From positions 72,558,224-72,622,223 of the forward strand of contig CM059971.1 of assembly GCA_030490835.1 (NCBI GenBank): 64,000 bases of DNA, read 5' to 3'. Below, piece by piece: positions 11,801-23,749 of the stretch; positions within the stretch are counted from its first letter, which is position 1, and each line of letters opens with the position of its first letter. A program made the position numbers and the translations under genes. The notes beneath the pieces are model-generated. The model was not told the DNA's origin and searched no databases. It saw only the letters and a program-made list of their open reading frames with translations. Source of the stretch: Annona cherimola (taxonomy: Eukaryota; Streptophyta; Magnoliopsida; Magnoliales; Annonaceae).

Positions 11801-14800
11801 TTGCTAATGTAAAGCTTCAAAATAACAGAAACAATGGTCTTGAGAAAGCTTATAGTCATCTTACTCCATTTTGTTGCAAAACATCCTAGTGCAGTCACCC
11901 CCCAGAAGTGCCCTCACCAAGTGACAGTCACTGATAAATGATGAGTGATATGGATACAGAAAATGACTAGTGCGTGAAAGAAACAAAAGGAGTGCAAAAT
12001 AACAATAGTGAATAACAGTAGAAAAGAAAATACAAGGAATGTAATTATTGCCCATCTAAACAAATGCAGGTCAAGTTTCTGTAAAAGACAGAAGCAGTGG
12101 CTCAATGACCATTCATGTGCCACAATTTCATAATCATCCTCTACTTGCAAAGTCAAATGCCATTCCTCATCCTATTCATTCCATACTCTTCATTTATTAC
12201 TTCATTCTCGTCAAGTAAAAAAGTTCAACTAGCATTCATGAAGTTCCAATAGACTGTATATTATAAGAATAAACAGAAAAACTCAATATTAAAAATGGAT
12301 GCAAAAAATCATCAAAAAAAAAAATGCATGCAAAAATGAGGATGTTTCAAACAGAAAAAATAAGAATCTAAGGATTAAGCCACCTTTTCGTGTATACAAC
12401 CGAAGAAAAAGCCTCTGACCATCATCCGACAGTGAAATGAAGGAGCCTGCAATGAAAACATAGAAATCATTTAAACTGCGTTTGCATCAACCCAAATAAG
12501 CCGTAACTCCCCAGCAACTTGTCATAAATTGAACAATAAATCAAGGTCCTTATGCCTGCTGCAACTAATCCCCATTTTTTTCTTTTTAATTTCCTTTCCC
12601 CAAAAAACATTCCCAAATCAAACCAAAACTCCACTAGCTTGGTAATGGTAAAGGTTTGAAGAACAAAACTTGAAGTTTTTCAAGAGAAACCAAAACTGGA
12701 AAAACAACATCTTTGAATGCCACTAATATATTTATAGTTCAGAAAGAAAATTCCTTTCAAATTTTGAAAATCAATCTAAACTAGGAGATCATATGGGGGA
12801 TTTCAGCATTGGTTCTCAAAATCAATTGATGAGAGCCAAACACAATAAACAGTAGAGCCCTCTAACAGTGTAAACCTACTACCTGAATTTATTGAATCAG
12901 TTTATCCAAAAATACAAATAAGGTAGTCATTGTACACAAAACTATTGTGTTACTGCATATCCTCAAACTGCCACAGCGGTCCATAGCTATTCAGGTCTAA
13001 CTTCCTAAACCCAAAACCACTTCCTAAACTAAAAATGCAGACTTCTATCTTTCGAAACTCTCTTAAAACCTAATTTTTAAAAAGCTTGTACTGAGCTACA
13101 TGGAAGAGGTCCTGATGTGTCTATAGAGACACGCTGTGAAAGGAAGTAAGATGTTTTTTTCAGAAAACTTTTTTACTTTAAAACAACTTCCAGTTTCCAT
13201 TTCTCATCAAAATTTTAAGTATTTTTCTAGTAGTCTTTCATAATTGTAACCTAAATGGTTGTTTGTTATTAAGTTAAACAGAGAAATCTTTCAATCATAA
13301 AGGGGTTAAAAATCCACATGTCTCATCTCCTATTACTAACATAACATTCAAATTTTTTTTTCACATCCTAACTCTTCTTTTTTCTATTTTGAAAATTTTC
13401 ATTTATCACCATTTGTAATGTTCTTACTTCTTACCCTTTGATATCTTTATAAACTCAAACTAAACGCACTCGAAATTTACATCTAATTTGAGGCTTTCGT
13501 TTGACCCCAGGGAGATATAATTAAATGGTGTAACTATGTAAAGTTGTCAGGAGGCTGATCAAGCCCTCCCTTGGATGGCTTGAACTCAACCCTTGCTTTG
13601 GTGTAAAATTAAAAAGGATAGAAGGAAGTGGAAAAGTACTTATTCAACTATATAACTAATTGCTCTCTAACGGTAGATTCCATTTGCATGATATCACAGG
13701 AAATCTTTTTTGAAGACAGAATAGATCCACCCAATTACAATGTCTCAATTTTAAACAAGCACTGTATATTTCTAGCATCGTTGCACCAAGATTAAATACC
13801 TAAAAAGGACTTCTCATCATCAGTGAAGAGATGATCGTATTGTTTCAACACCTCCAGCATCAAAATATGAAAATTCCGCTGATATTTTGTCATGCTTACA
13901 GGGAAGGCATTCTCAACTTCAACAGCACGGATGGCATTGTTCCATAAAAACTCAAACATCTGGCGATCATCAGCTTCCATTTTACAATGTGGAGTCATTT
14001 CTTCACAACTAAACTGAATAGGAATAACATCATGAGGATTTCTTGGAGGTGACATAACGGATCCCTGATAGACAAGTACATAAGTTTATATTGTAATGAG
14101 AACCTTCACAATAAGGACGAGAAAAAAAATCTGCTGTATGCTAGGATATTTCATCAATAAATCATTCAGGATATGGCAAGAACATATTATCTTATAAAAC
14201 AATAAGTAAACTTCCAACTGGTAGCTAAGCTTCCTCTCCACATTTATTGTAGAAATGCAAACTGAAACCAAAAGAAGTCAATATGTTTAGCCAATTCATT
14301 GATCAGCTATTTTCTCAATCCTTAAAAATTACTTGTTCAAGAAAGACAAAACTTGTCAAGGTAAATTATTTTTATTGGCACTGAAATGGGGGCAAGAAAT
14401 TAAGTAAACTATCATCAAATTCGTTAAAGATCTCACTTGGTAGAAAAAAATGCTGGAAAAGGGAGAAAGAATGAAGAAAGGTCTCCACAACATTGAGAAC
14501 CACTAGCCTTAGAAAGGGAACATTTCCAAACATAATGTACAGCTGCGAAATGACCTTGCTCAACATCATATTTCATAATATCACATGCTGATGCTTTTTC
14601 TTGACAAAAAAAAGATTCTAGTCCATAAAGCTTGGCCAATCTAATAGCCTTCCCCATACATTACAAATTGGCACCAGTTTGCAGTTCCACTTTCACCAAA
14701 AACCAATACAAACCATTTGAACTGTAGTCAGATTGCCAAACTGGTTTGATCAATTCACAGTTTTGAAAAAGGAAAAAATTACTAGATGCACTTGAAATAG

Positions 14801-17800
14801 GAAGAAACCAACAATATGGATATAGAATGGAAGGCAGGGCATGCAGGAAGAAAGGTTTTTATTATGATTTTTTCAAAGGAAAAAGAAACTGTTTTCCCAT
14901 GTGAAGTGGCTAATAGTGTAAACTCTAAAGGTGGCCTCCACTGCACTGGTTATGAGAGAGATTTCTTTATATGTAGAAGAAAAGGAGGGAAAAAACGGAG
15001 TCATTTTCTCACCAGGCACAAAGAAGAAATGAAAGAAATAGAGATAAAGGATGGACACTCAAAACAAGAGGAAGCGTTTGTCTTGGTAATTTTGTAACAT
15101 GATGACAATGTATATGCTTATGGTCTACGTATAATCCACTTCACACGAAATGAAAAACCCAATCAGTTCAAACAAACAGGAAAATGTTTAAACTGAACTA
15201 CTCAATTGGCTGGCTGACCAGTTTGATTTTGATGACATTGGTTTCTACTCAATGGGCTGGCTGACCAGTTCAATTTTGATGACATTGGTTTAATGCATAC
15301 AACCATGCCAAATAATCATTCTCCCATGAAGCACAGCCAGCATAACAGTCTTCCCAAATGTTATTAAAACCGGATCAAACCAGCCGGTTCGACTGGGAAC
15401 CAGTTGTTTTACCAGTTCAATTATGGCTGGTCTGATCAGAAAACCGGATGAAATGTGTGAACTGTGGTTCAACTGGGATAACTGTTTTAATCAGTCAAGG
15501 CTCCCACACCGTTATGAATAAAAATCAATGATGCACGCCATTGGAATAGAAATTGACAACAACAAAGTGAGCTTTTATGTAAAAAGTGGAACGCTCATTT
15601 ATTAATTGCATTAAAGTGAGATGTGCATGTATTGGTTGCATTAAAGTGACATACAGGCAAAAGTGACACTGAGAAAATAGTTTCAAAGCTAACTTCATTA
15701 TACAAACATGATTATTTATGATTAAAATAATGTAATATAACATAATTTAAACATTTAGTTTATTATTTTTATTTTATATATTATAATACAAAGATGCTTC
15801 TATGAAACCCTTCTTTTATGGAACGCTCTCCATTTTAACATTTAGATGGTGGATGGAAAATTCATTCCATCTATTATATTTAGCGTCATTTATATTATGC
15901 CGACTGATCTTTTACGGCCGGACGCACCAAAAACCTATTTTTTTATTTTTTTTTCATGGGTAAGTAAATTCAGGTGTATTAAATATATAAACCAAGTTTT
16001 ACCATTTTTGGATGTTTTTAAGTATTTTTTTTTTTAGCTTTTTAAACACAATAGCATTTCTGTAATTTTCTGAAGCTCAAAAAATTACAGAAATGCCACT
16101 TTGTTTGGAAATCCAAAAAAAATACTTAAAAACATCCAAAAATGGTAAATTTTGGTTTATAGATTTAATACACCTAGATTTACTTACCCATTAAAAAAAT
16201 GAAAAAAAATAAAAAAATACATTTTCAGGCCGGACGCACAGAAGAGGCCGTGCATCAGGCCTGAAAAGATCAGGGCTCTTATATTATCATAGAAATCCTT
16301 TCGTTTATCTGGTATCATTGTATACAGGCCTCATCTACAAATGTATAAAATCAACATAATAAAATGATTTAATGCTAAATATCGATTTTAAATAGTATTT
16401 CAACATCTAAACCATCTAAAATATTACTAATGTGTGGATAATTAATTCTATAAAATATTACTACATTCTAATACATATGTATTTTTCCTAATTTACACAT
16501 GAATATACTTATTTTTGAGTAAATGTGGCCTATGCACACATTGGATTTGGATGAAACTTGACATTCTAGCTAAACAAGTAATATTAAATACAATGAATGG
16601 ATGAGATTTCGCATCCATCATCAACATTTTAAAAATGAAGAGGGTTTCATGAAATCACTTCTATGAAACTCAGTTCATAGAAGCATTCCCCATTATAATA
16701 TATTTGGCTTTGATGAGTTCAAAAGAGTAAATTGTATATTTTTATTTTTTATATTGTATTTATTTTCTTTAAATTTTACAATCCTAATTATCATTTAGTC
16801 TTTATTTTCACTTTCCTATTTTATGTTTATTTTCCCTACACTTTAAATTACATATATTAAGTATGATATTTAATTTTAAAATTTTAATCTTTTAATATTT
16901 ATATACAATTAAATATTATATTATATTCATGTTACAATTCAAACCAGTTTAATTAAAGATTGATTTGAACCAAACTAGTTCAAACACCGATTTAGTTCTA
17001 ATAACATTGATTTTCCCATAGAACCACCTATAAACTACCCAGCTATCCGAGATGATGATAGATATGTCTAGTGATTGAAACCTACCATGCTTGCAACCGT
17101 TTGGGGAAAGTTTTTCACCAATTGGATTTTTCATACCTTGAATTGCAAGCAGTATTTGTCAATTAGAGGAGCAAGGTATTTCGCCAACTCACGAGGAAGA
17201 AACCCAAGCATTTGTCCACTCACAGAATCTGTAAGCAGTACCTGATTCCAGAGTAAGCTGGTGTATTTTAGATGAATATTCCAATATGACAACAGAAGCA
17301 GATGAAATTAGCAAGAGTTAAATTTTGCAGCTGAACCTTTATTGCATTTGGGTCCTTGAGGTTATCAGGCTCCCTTGAAAGAAAGATACTATCACCTTGT
17401 GCTATGTCAACTGCTCCATGAAACTTGCAGCCAACCACATGAGTTTGTAGAGTTTTCATAATTATTCCAGCTTCAATACCAGACATATTAAAAGTAGGCA
17501 ACTTAGCCTCAAGCAACAGCTTGGGAGTGACTGCATTCACCTCCTCACAGTTTGTAACAAATTCCCTGTTTATATTTTTATTTGAATCCACACTACAGGA
17601 TTCTGGGTTTGGAAACCAAAATGAGACAGACTCTGAAAGACATTCATTTGTTTCCTTCCTTTCATCAAAAGCCACCATGGATGGCATGGCAATAGCTATA
17701 TGTCCAAGACTGTTATCAGATTTCCCCTCCTTCCCATCATCTTCTATAGCATCTGGTCCACTGAGGGAGTTGCCTTTTGGTCTTGAAGAGAAGCTGAAAT

Positions 17801-20287
17801 GTAGAAGGGTGCGTTGGCTCAATTTCCGCTTCTTTCCTCTACTTAGGCATGCATCTGAAGTATCAGGTTGAAATATTAGCATCTATTATATACATTCTGG
17901 AAGAGAATCAAAGCGTCTTCAAACAAAGATTCTCAAATACTTTGGTCCATCATATTACAGGATCTGTCTAAGACTCTAACATTAAAGATAGAGACCAACA
18001 AGAGGTGTTCTCCAAATGACCAGCTTCAATATTTAATGAAGAGCTCAAGAAAAGCAAATCCAGGACCATAATGATGTTGCATCATGCCATCATCATAGTG
18101 ATAAGGTGCTTGAGAAAAGAAAATCTGGGACCATAATGATTTAGAATCAAGCCAATCATAGTGATAAGGTGCTTGCATGGAAGCTCACATAGATAGAAAG
18201 AGCATTTATTAGTCTTAAAATCAATCATGTATATGTGAATTGCCTTAATTTTGAGTTCTATACTTCTTTTAGTAATGTGCATTATTCTTGGCATGTGTTA
18301 TTTTTAAGGCCCAGTAAGTATTAAATAGCCTAATTTTATTGATTATTAGATTAGTATTTAAGTGAGCCTAATATTTGCATAAATTGAACATTGTTTTGGA
18401 AACTTCCAAATCACATAATTTAGACCTACTCATATTATATATTTTATCATGTATCCTCTTTATATTTTTTTAGAACAAATCCTCTTGATATTTTAGTTTC
18501 AAAGCATTGAGTTAAGTACAGCATATCTCAAAAAATAGCTCAATTGGGTTAGTACTCAAACAAACCTAAGATTACAAAAATCCGATGTTGTTTTCGAAAC
18601 TAACAGAGGATTGGAAAATGTTAAAAATTTACATGAATACTATTTTCATTTCAATTTTTTTTAAAATTTTGTTATAAAAAAGATTTGACTCATTCATTTG
18701 GCAAACAAGTTAACTTGGAAAAATATTACAGATGATATAAGTGCTATTTTTGTTTTGGATTTTTCTAAAAATTTGTTACAAACAGATTGCATCAGTACAT
18801 GGCGAATATAGTTTCTAAATTTAAAACAGAAAAAAGGATTAATTTCTATGATTTTTTCTCTGTTGTAATTCTAATCAACTGAGATCTATTTTTTTATAAC
18901 AAAAGCCCCAATTGCCAAGATGTTCTGATCAACTATAGTGTTTGCGTTCAAGGCAATAAAGCATTACTCAACTTTGAGATTGTTTGCATAAATGATGTGC
19001 CTGTCTATCACAGTTGCACACATACTTTTGACAACTGGTATGGTAGATCCAGCTCAGGTTACTTGTGAAAGTAGTAACCTAGGCAAATGCCAATGGTATC
19101 ACATACAGTGCTAAAATTGCACAATTATAGCAACAAGAAGAAAGATATACCTAAGTGAGTATTCAAAGTGTAATCTTCACCACGCACAACGCTTCCACAA
19201 ACAGGACAGGTGACCCACTCTAACTTGTGATCTTCTTGCCCTTGTTGCCGCTGCTCCTTGCTGATTCCACTTTCTTTATTGGACGAAAATTCTTTCTCAA
19301 GTGCAAAAGAGGAATAACTATCATTCTCTTCTTCTTTGAAAATAAGTGGAGAGCAGCTCTGAAGAAGTGGAGTAATTGTCAAAAAAATAGCCAATATATT
19401 TTAACATGCAAACATATTCGATATGCAAAATCAGCAGGAAATTTGTTGCTACCGGCATCTAAACTAGCATTATGACTTGCATGTTAATAGATTTCTGTCT
19501 GTCGCGTGTAAATACTCCCCTGTTAATAAAAGAAAATCCTGATTAATAAAGGGATGAGAAATTCCCCACTTGGCAGAATAGAAAAGGATGAGATATTATA
19601 CAAGCAGCGTGTAAATACTCCCCTGTTAATAAAAGAAAATCCTGATTAATAAAAGGATGAGAAATTCCCCACTTGGCAGAATAGAAAAGGATGAGATATT
19701 ATACAAGCAGCAAGGATGATAATAACTTCCACAGAGAATACAGCACGAGGCCATGAATGCCGCCGCAAGGATGATAATAACTTCCTTGAGGGCAAAGATG
19801 ATTTCCAACAGGGGCATATCAGGAGAATTTCCTACTAAATCGCATCTACAAAAAAATCTCTAACAATTATTTCCTTCATTTCCTTTAGATGTCTGTTACC
19901 TGTTTGTTGCCGAACATATAAGTTCCTTGTAAAAAGCACTACAAATTCATTTTTCACGGAAAGAGACAGACGCATTCCATCTCCCTCATCGCATAGCGTT
20001 CACAACTTTCAACTCGCAGTACTCTGTCCTAATTCTTGCGCACTTTTTGCAACAAATACGAGCTAAGTTGTTCGACATTCAACCACCAGGAGTCTCGTCA
20101 AACAGCAAGAACGGCGTGTGATAAGCATTATCTATGGCGGATCCATGACGTTGTGCGATAAAAATTTAGAGAGAGAGAGAGGTTATACCTTGGATTGATC
20201 AAATCCGAAAAGGGAAGAAGTTTTGGCGGAGAGAGTCCTCTTCCGTTTGCCAATCAGTCTCATCAAGCTTTCCTTTCCCGTCAGCAT
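5851..20287 (-). CDS. FAN1: FANCD2/FANCI-associated nuclease 1 homologue, 15 exons
   Basis: Structure-specific 5' flap endo/exonuclease for DNA interstrand crosslink repair in the nucleus. Coding exons (minus strand, high to low): 20189-20287, 19151-19358, 17337-17854, 17137-17241, 13800-14064, 12384-12446, 11319-11393, 11093-11214, 10571-10641, 10377-10464, 10079-10219, 9780-10003, 8080-8353, 7731-7964, 5851-6300. All junctions are GT-AG and phases agree, giving 978 aa, close to the usual plant length. Domains: UBZ4 zinc finger C84-C87-H101-C105 (split by intron 2); HIRAN about 236-315 (split by intron 3); TPR-like helical region with ERHHRYAEAVRLLKCLLE at exons 12/13; VRR-NUC at the C-terminus with GLPDLLLW (D921) and LVEVKG (E939, K941), the PD-(D/E)XK residues. 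The start MLTGKESLMRLIGKRKR is the typical plant FAN1 N-terminus. One oddity: AAAGTGAGT just before the stop looks like a splice donor, so the last nine residues could be read-through of an unannotated intron. Confidence 0.95.
8498..8760 (-). mobile_element. Tourist-like MITE (family A) in FAN1 intron 12
   Basis: 263-bp element starting GGATGTGTTTGGAAAG and ending AAACAAACACCCCC, flanked by ATA on both sides. The interior carries the family-A landmarks (GATAATAATGAGGAGTAAAGA, AATAATTGAAAAGTA, GAAATAATTAAAAAATA) in the minus orientation. Short TSD and GTGTTTGG ends resemble PIF/Harbinger Tourist MITEs. Confidence 0.75.
15198..15291. repeat. 47-bp tandem duplication in FAN1 intron 4
   Basis: Two adjacent units, 15198-15244 and 15245-15291, starting CTACTCAATTGGCTGGCTGA and CTACTCAATGGGCTGGCTGA, with a few mismatches. 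Downstream DNA (15360-15480) is rich in related ACCAGTT/AACCGG words. Confidence 0.8.
15790..16700 (+). mobile_element. Family B MITE in FAN1 intron 4, split by a foldback element
   Basis: Starts with GATGCTTCTATGAAACCCTT and ends with CACTTCTATGAAACTCAG / TTCATAGAAGCATTCC. The interior matches the other family-B copies once the insertion at 15899-16278 is removed: CATTTATATTAT on the left joins CATAGAAATCCTTT on the right. Confidence 0.75.
15899..16278. mobile_element. MULE-like foldback element with 9-bp TSD, nested in a MITE
   Basis: TSD TTATATTAT at 15890-15898 and 16279-16287. Arms fold on each other around 16075: TTACAGAAATGCCA is the inverse of the preceding TAGCATTTCTGTAA. The arms extend to the outer GATCTTTT...GGCCGGACGCAC and GTGCGTCCGGCC...AAAAGATC words. 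No coding capacity. Confidence 0.85.
18049..18175. repeat. 65-bp tandem duplication in FAN1 intron 2
   Basis: Units at 18049-18113 and 18114-18175 both read GAAAAGxAAATCxxGGACCA, then CATAATGAT, and end CATAGTGATAAGGTGCTTG. A few indels separate them. Confidence 0.75.
19504..19709. repeat. Two 103-bp tandem copies in FAN1 intron 1
   Basis: 19504-19606 and 19607-19709 are nearly identical (one difference seen: AAAGGGATG versus AAAAGGATG). A further 20-bp word CAAGGATGATAATAACTTCC, next to the array at 19711-19730, recurs at 19766-19785. The near identity points to a recent duplication. Confidence 0.9.
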
Positions 20288-20600
20288 TTTTTTCTCTTTT
20301 CACTTCTCTGCTCGGAAATCCTTCATTTCTTTCCTTTTGCATTCCTCTCGATGCTTCCCGCCCTCCATTCTGCATTTTTCAGCGCCCGCCATTTCTCGCG
20401 GTCATCTGGCAGACTGCAGATGAAGCTCGGGCTTCCGCGCGCAAATCGTATAATCCGGCCCATCGATTCACCTGATCGGTCCATTTGATATTACTGGAAA
20501 GCGACGAAAATAATGCGTGACATCAGCTCAGCACTAATTTGAATGCTCGCGTCTTTGAGAAGTTGTTATCCGGTCATGACTCATGAATTGGAATTTCATA
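20288..20600 (-). promoter_or_regulatory. FAN1 5' UTR and proximal promoter region
   Basis: Sequence upstream of the FAN1 start codon, moderately GC-rich compared with its flanks. I do not see a clear TATA box, so this is assigned by position only. Intron 1 begins with a (CT)n tract right after its donor (20168-20180). Confidence 0.4.
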
Positions 20601-20965
20601 TTTCTCAATCAAAAAATATCATCTTAATTTTCTTGTTTCCCATACAATTATTTTTTATTCTCAATAAACAATAATACTTTTTTTTTCGTATTTTACATCT
20701 CGCTTCTCATTCTATAGTGTTTAAATGTGAGAAAATGAGGGGGAAGTTCAAAAAATGACAGAACGATGTAATCACATAAAATTAATAATTAGAAGAAAAG
20801 AAAATATTTAGGATGTTTATATAAAAATGTAGTGAAAAAATTGTTGAAATATATAAATAATGATAATAAGATAGATTAACGTAAACATAAAATCATAATG
20901 AAAAGTGTGTGAAAAATACTTTTAAAAAATTATCGTTTTGCATGTTACCAAACGTGTAAGGAATC
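20600..20965 (-). mobile_element. Diverged Tourist-like MITE (family A)
   Basis: Contains family-A interior words (GATAATAAGATAGATTAACG, ATTGTTGAAATATATAAATA, AAAGTGTGTGAAAAATACTT) and ends with ACCAAACGTGTAAG. The left end is unclear. Confidence 0.45.
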
Positions 20966-21321
20966 CCGGGCATTTCTCAAGTCAAACCAGGTGCAACATG
21001 CAGCTGCTTGAATTTCACTTTTTGTTGTTTGTTTAAAAATCTAAATTATTCTTCATATTTTTCCCATAAATATTTGTATAATGTGAAAATTTATTTTAAT
21101 TAGATTTATATATTTCACCACAATTACAAATGCATGAGATTTTTTATAAATATTTTTAACATTGCAGATTATGAAAGCTTTCAAAAAGTTGATTTTTACA
21201 GTTTTAAGTAAGGTTTTGAAAAGCCACTAGGGCACGACGGAAGGTTTCCCTTTGATAATGAATATGGTTGGAAAGTAAACTTTCTCATCTCTTCTCACGT
21301 ACTTAAAAAAAAAAAGGCTGG

Positions 21322-21777
21322 ACTTTTTCTAAATATACGCACTGCGTTTAATCTTAATTTTAAATATACTTTCTTAAAATCTTAAATATATCCATTGTGT
21401 TTGCAATTATTTCTAAAAACACTCAAACCTTGAGTCAACGTCGTTAATTGATATATGAAATTACTAATATGCTCATCAATTTTTTAATAATTTGGACATA
21501 ATTGAAAAATTAATGTCATAACTCACCAATCTCCTAATTACATTTGAGCTCTAAATTTGGAGAGTTATAATTTTATTTTTTTTCTATTTTTATTTCATCT
21601 TTTATTAGTTTATAATAGGTGTATTTTCATCATTTATAAAAATTTAACTAGCAATTTTTAATACGATAGATATTTTTAGAATTAACTGCAAGCACAATGA
21701 GTATATCTAATATTTTAAAAACATAGTGAATATATTTAGAATTAAGGTCGAACGCAGTAAGTACATTTAGAAAAAAC
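21322..21777. mobile_element. Inverted-repeat element with about 110-bp arms
   Basis: Left arm TTTTTCTAAATATACGCACT...CTTAATTTTAAATATACTTT...CATTGTGTTTGCAATTATTT pairs with the right arm, which read inversely is TTTTTTCTAAATGTACTTAC...CTTAATTCTAAATATATTCA...CATTGTGCTTGCAGTTAATT. The interior lacks a long reading frame. Probably a non-autonomous DNA transposon. Confidence 0.65.
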
Positions 21778-21939
21778 CACAAAAAATTTAGCATTTACTA
21801 TTTAATTACTTTAGTTTTTCATTTATATCAATATATTCAATCATTTCTTGCACTGTTGATTTTTTTTTTACTTTTATTATTATATTACGTCATTCTCACA
21901 TGTTCTACATATATTCTCTTTCAGAAGCGTCGTGGTAAG

Positions 21940-22645
21940 TAGGGGTGAGGCGGGTCGACCCGTGACCCGGCTTTGACCCGACCCGTTTTTGGCCGGGTAA
22001 AACTAAAATTTTTCGACCCCGTATAGGGATGGGTCATACATTTTGACCCGAATTCAGTAATAGGGTCGGGGTGGATCGACTATGTCCTGACCCGAAGTGT
22101 CTAACCCGCCCCGCATATATAAATTTATTAAAAATTATAAGCCTATATTTAAATATTATTTTTTTTTCTTTCAAATTTCTCATTTTGTTATAATCAACTC
22201 TATCAACAATAGAAGAATCAATTTATTCAAAAAGCAATATAAGAATTAATAAAAAAAATTTATACATTTATAACCCTTATGTGTAATTGTATATTAACCT
22301 ATTTTAATAAATGTATACTATATTTTCAAATATTTTGTTTTCTTAATTATGTGTTTTTTAATAATTAGTAAAATATTAAAACATATAATATTTAAATTTA
22401 GTATAGATGTATACTTATGTTTGATAGGTATATAAATTTTGAAACTTATCTTATTTGACCCGTATTTTTGACTCGACCCGTTATCCCAAAATCGGTCCGA
22501 TATCAACCCGAATTTTATCCCGAGACTTAGTAGAAAAAAGTAATGGTCAAACCGATCTTGTCCTGGCCCGGTATAAAAGTAATGGACAAATAAAATTTTT
22601 GAAAAATAAGGTCACGGCAAACCTTAACCCCTCCAGCGACCTCTA
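21940..22645. mobile_element. Non-autonomous hAT-like element with 8-bp TSD
   Basis: Flanked by perfect GTGGTAAG (21932-21939 and 22646-22653). Ends are TAGGGGTGAG and, inverted, TAGAGGTCGC. Both subterminal regions are dense in GACCCG/CGGGTC words, while the middle is AT-rich. An 8-bp TSD and subterminal motif clusters are typical of hAT elements. It interrupts the head of a SINE. Confidence 0.85.
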
Positions 22646-22653
22646 GTGGTAAG

Positions 22654-22859
22654 TCAAACTACTCGCAATAAGTACGCCTGGCTTCGACTCCCGCTGGCAG
22701 CATGCGGGTTAATATTCTCTTGGTGTGGGTAAAATAAGTGCGTCCGGTCTAGGTGCGGGTTCTACACAATTTCCCCCAGTCCCTTCATGATTTAACAGTT
22801 GTAAATTTACTTGATTTGTAATAGCTATTGTTACATTGTATAAATACAAATCAAAAAAA
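22654..22859 (+). mobile_element. SINE, 3' part (head is split off by the hAT insertion)
   Basis: Together with about 21920-21939 it forms one SINE: the A-box region ends in GTGGTAAG, a B-box-like GGCTTCGACTCC is at 22679, and the body ends GATTTGTAATAG...TATAAATACAAATCAAAAAAA. The last 60 bp align with the tails of the SINEs at 2060-2281 and 37861-38125. Confidence 0.75.
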
Positions 22860-22889
22860 TTCCTGCCTTGTCACGAAGGAGATTAAACA

Positions 22890-23055
22890 CTGCGTGCACA
22901 GTCAAAGCACAACAGTGCCTGGTTCACATGCGCCCACCCAAGCATTTGGCGTGAGTTTCAAGGCTCTGGGGACGAAAGCAGCAGCTAGCATCAAATACTC
23001 CAAGCCAAACACTGTTGCATGCACTGCCCCAATCCGCTTCCGTCCCTTGTCATAA
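22890..23055 (-). pseudogene. Possible coding remnant of unknown origin
   Basis: A GC-richer island between a SINE tail and AT-rich repeats. On the minus strand, an open stretch of about 50 codons includes ATVFGLEYLMLAAAFVPRAL and ends GACEPGTVVL-stop; it has a hydrophobic membrane-like segment. I do not recognise a family and see no start codon or flanking exon. Confidence 0.2.
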
Positions 23056-23109
23056 TGTCACCTAGGCACGTTTAGCAAAGGCCAAAGGGGCATGGAAAAC
23101 GTGTGTGGA

Positions 23110-23345
23110 AAAACGAAGGTACATCAATTTTAAAGTATTTTATTAATTATTTAATCATTATATTTTTTTATTTTTATTTCTATATTCTAATTATTTTTTA
23201 TTAATTACTTTTTGACAAACCTATTTATTCCAATTTTATCTGTATCACTTTATATTAATCACACAATTTTCAAAATATTCTATTTTTTATTTCCACAAAA
23301 TACCACATTTCCCACCACTTTCGCTTTTACAAACGTAACACTAAG
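23110..23345. repeat. AT-rich sequence resembling a decayed family A MITE
   Basis: Shares the alternating word order of family A (TTAATTATTTAATCATTATA, ATTATTTTTTATTAATTACT, CACACAATTTTC) but the termini are not recognisable. Confidence 0.3.
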
Positions 23346-23640
23346 TTACTGAATAGGGTTTTTTTTTTTGAAAATTACGTTACTAAATAGTTAATTGTAT
23401 GTTACAGACGGTCGGAAACAGGTTGGGCCGTTGGTTGCACGTGTTTTACGGTCTAACCGCAGTCCAGCCCATATATTTTTTAAAAAATTTGCGCGCTCTT
23501 CTTCCACGTCCTCTTCCGTCTCTTCAGCTAATACATGACTACATGAGCAGCATGTTGGGCGAGCTACGGTCAAACTACATGAAGCATTTCATACATAATT
23601 CTCTTTAATTTATGTTTTTTATTGCAGATGATTCAAAAGT

Positions 23641-23742
23641 AAAGATCAACTTGCAAACATCCTCACAAAAGCTCTACTAAGGAGCAATTTTGAGCAGATA
23701 TCAAAGAAAATGGGTATTATTAATATTTATTTCCCAACTTGA
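23641..23742 (+). pseudogene. Ty1/copia RNase H C-terminal remnant
   Basis: Thirty-three codons and a stop: KDQLANILTKALL at the start and KKMGIINIYFPT at the end. This is the normal C-terminus of a copia polyprotein (the D-Q-L-A-D-x-x-T-K-x-L motif). The frame directly precedes an LTR-like start at 23750. The rest of the element is gone. Confidence 0.8.
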
Positions 23743-23749
23743 GAGTTAG

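Noticed and set aside
22654..22700. tRNA-like promoter boxes suggesting a tRNA gene
   Set aside because: No cloverleaf can be closed; the boxes belong to a SINE with an A-rich tail.
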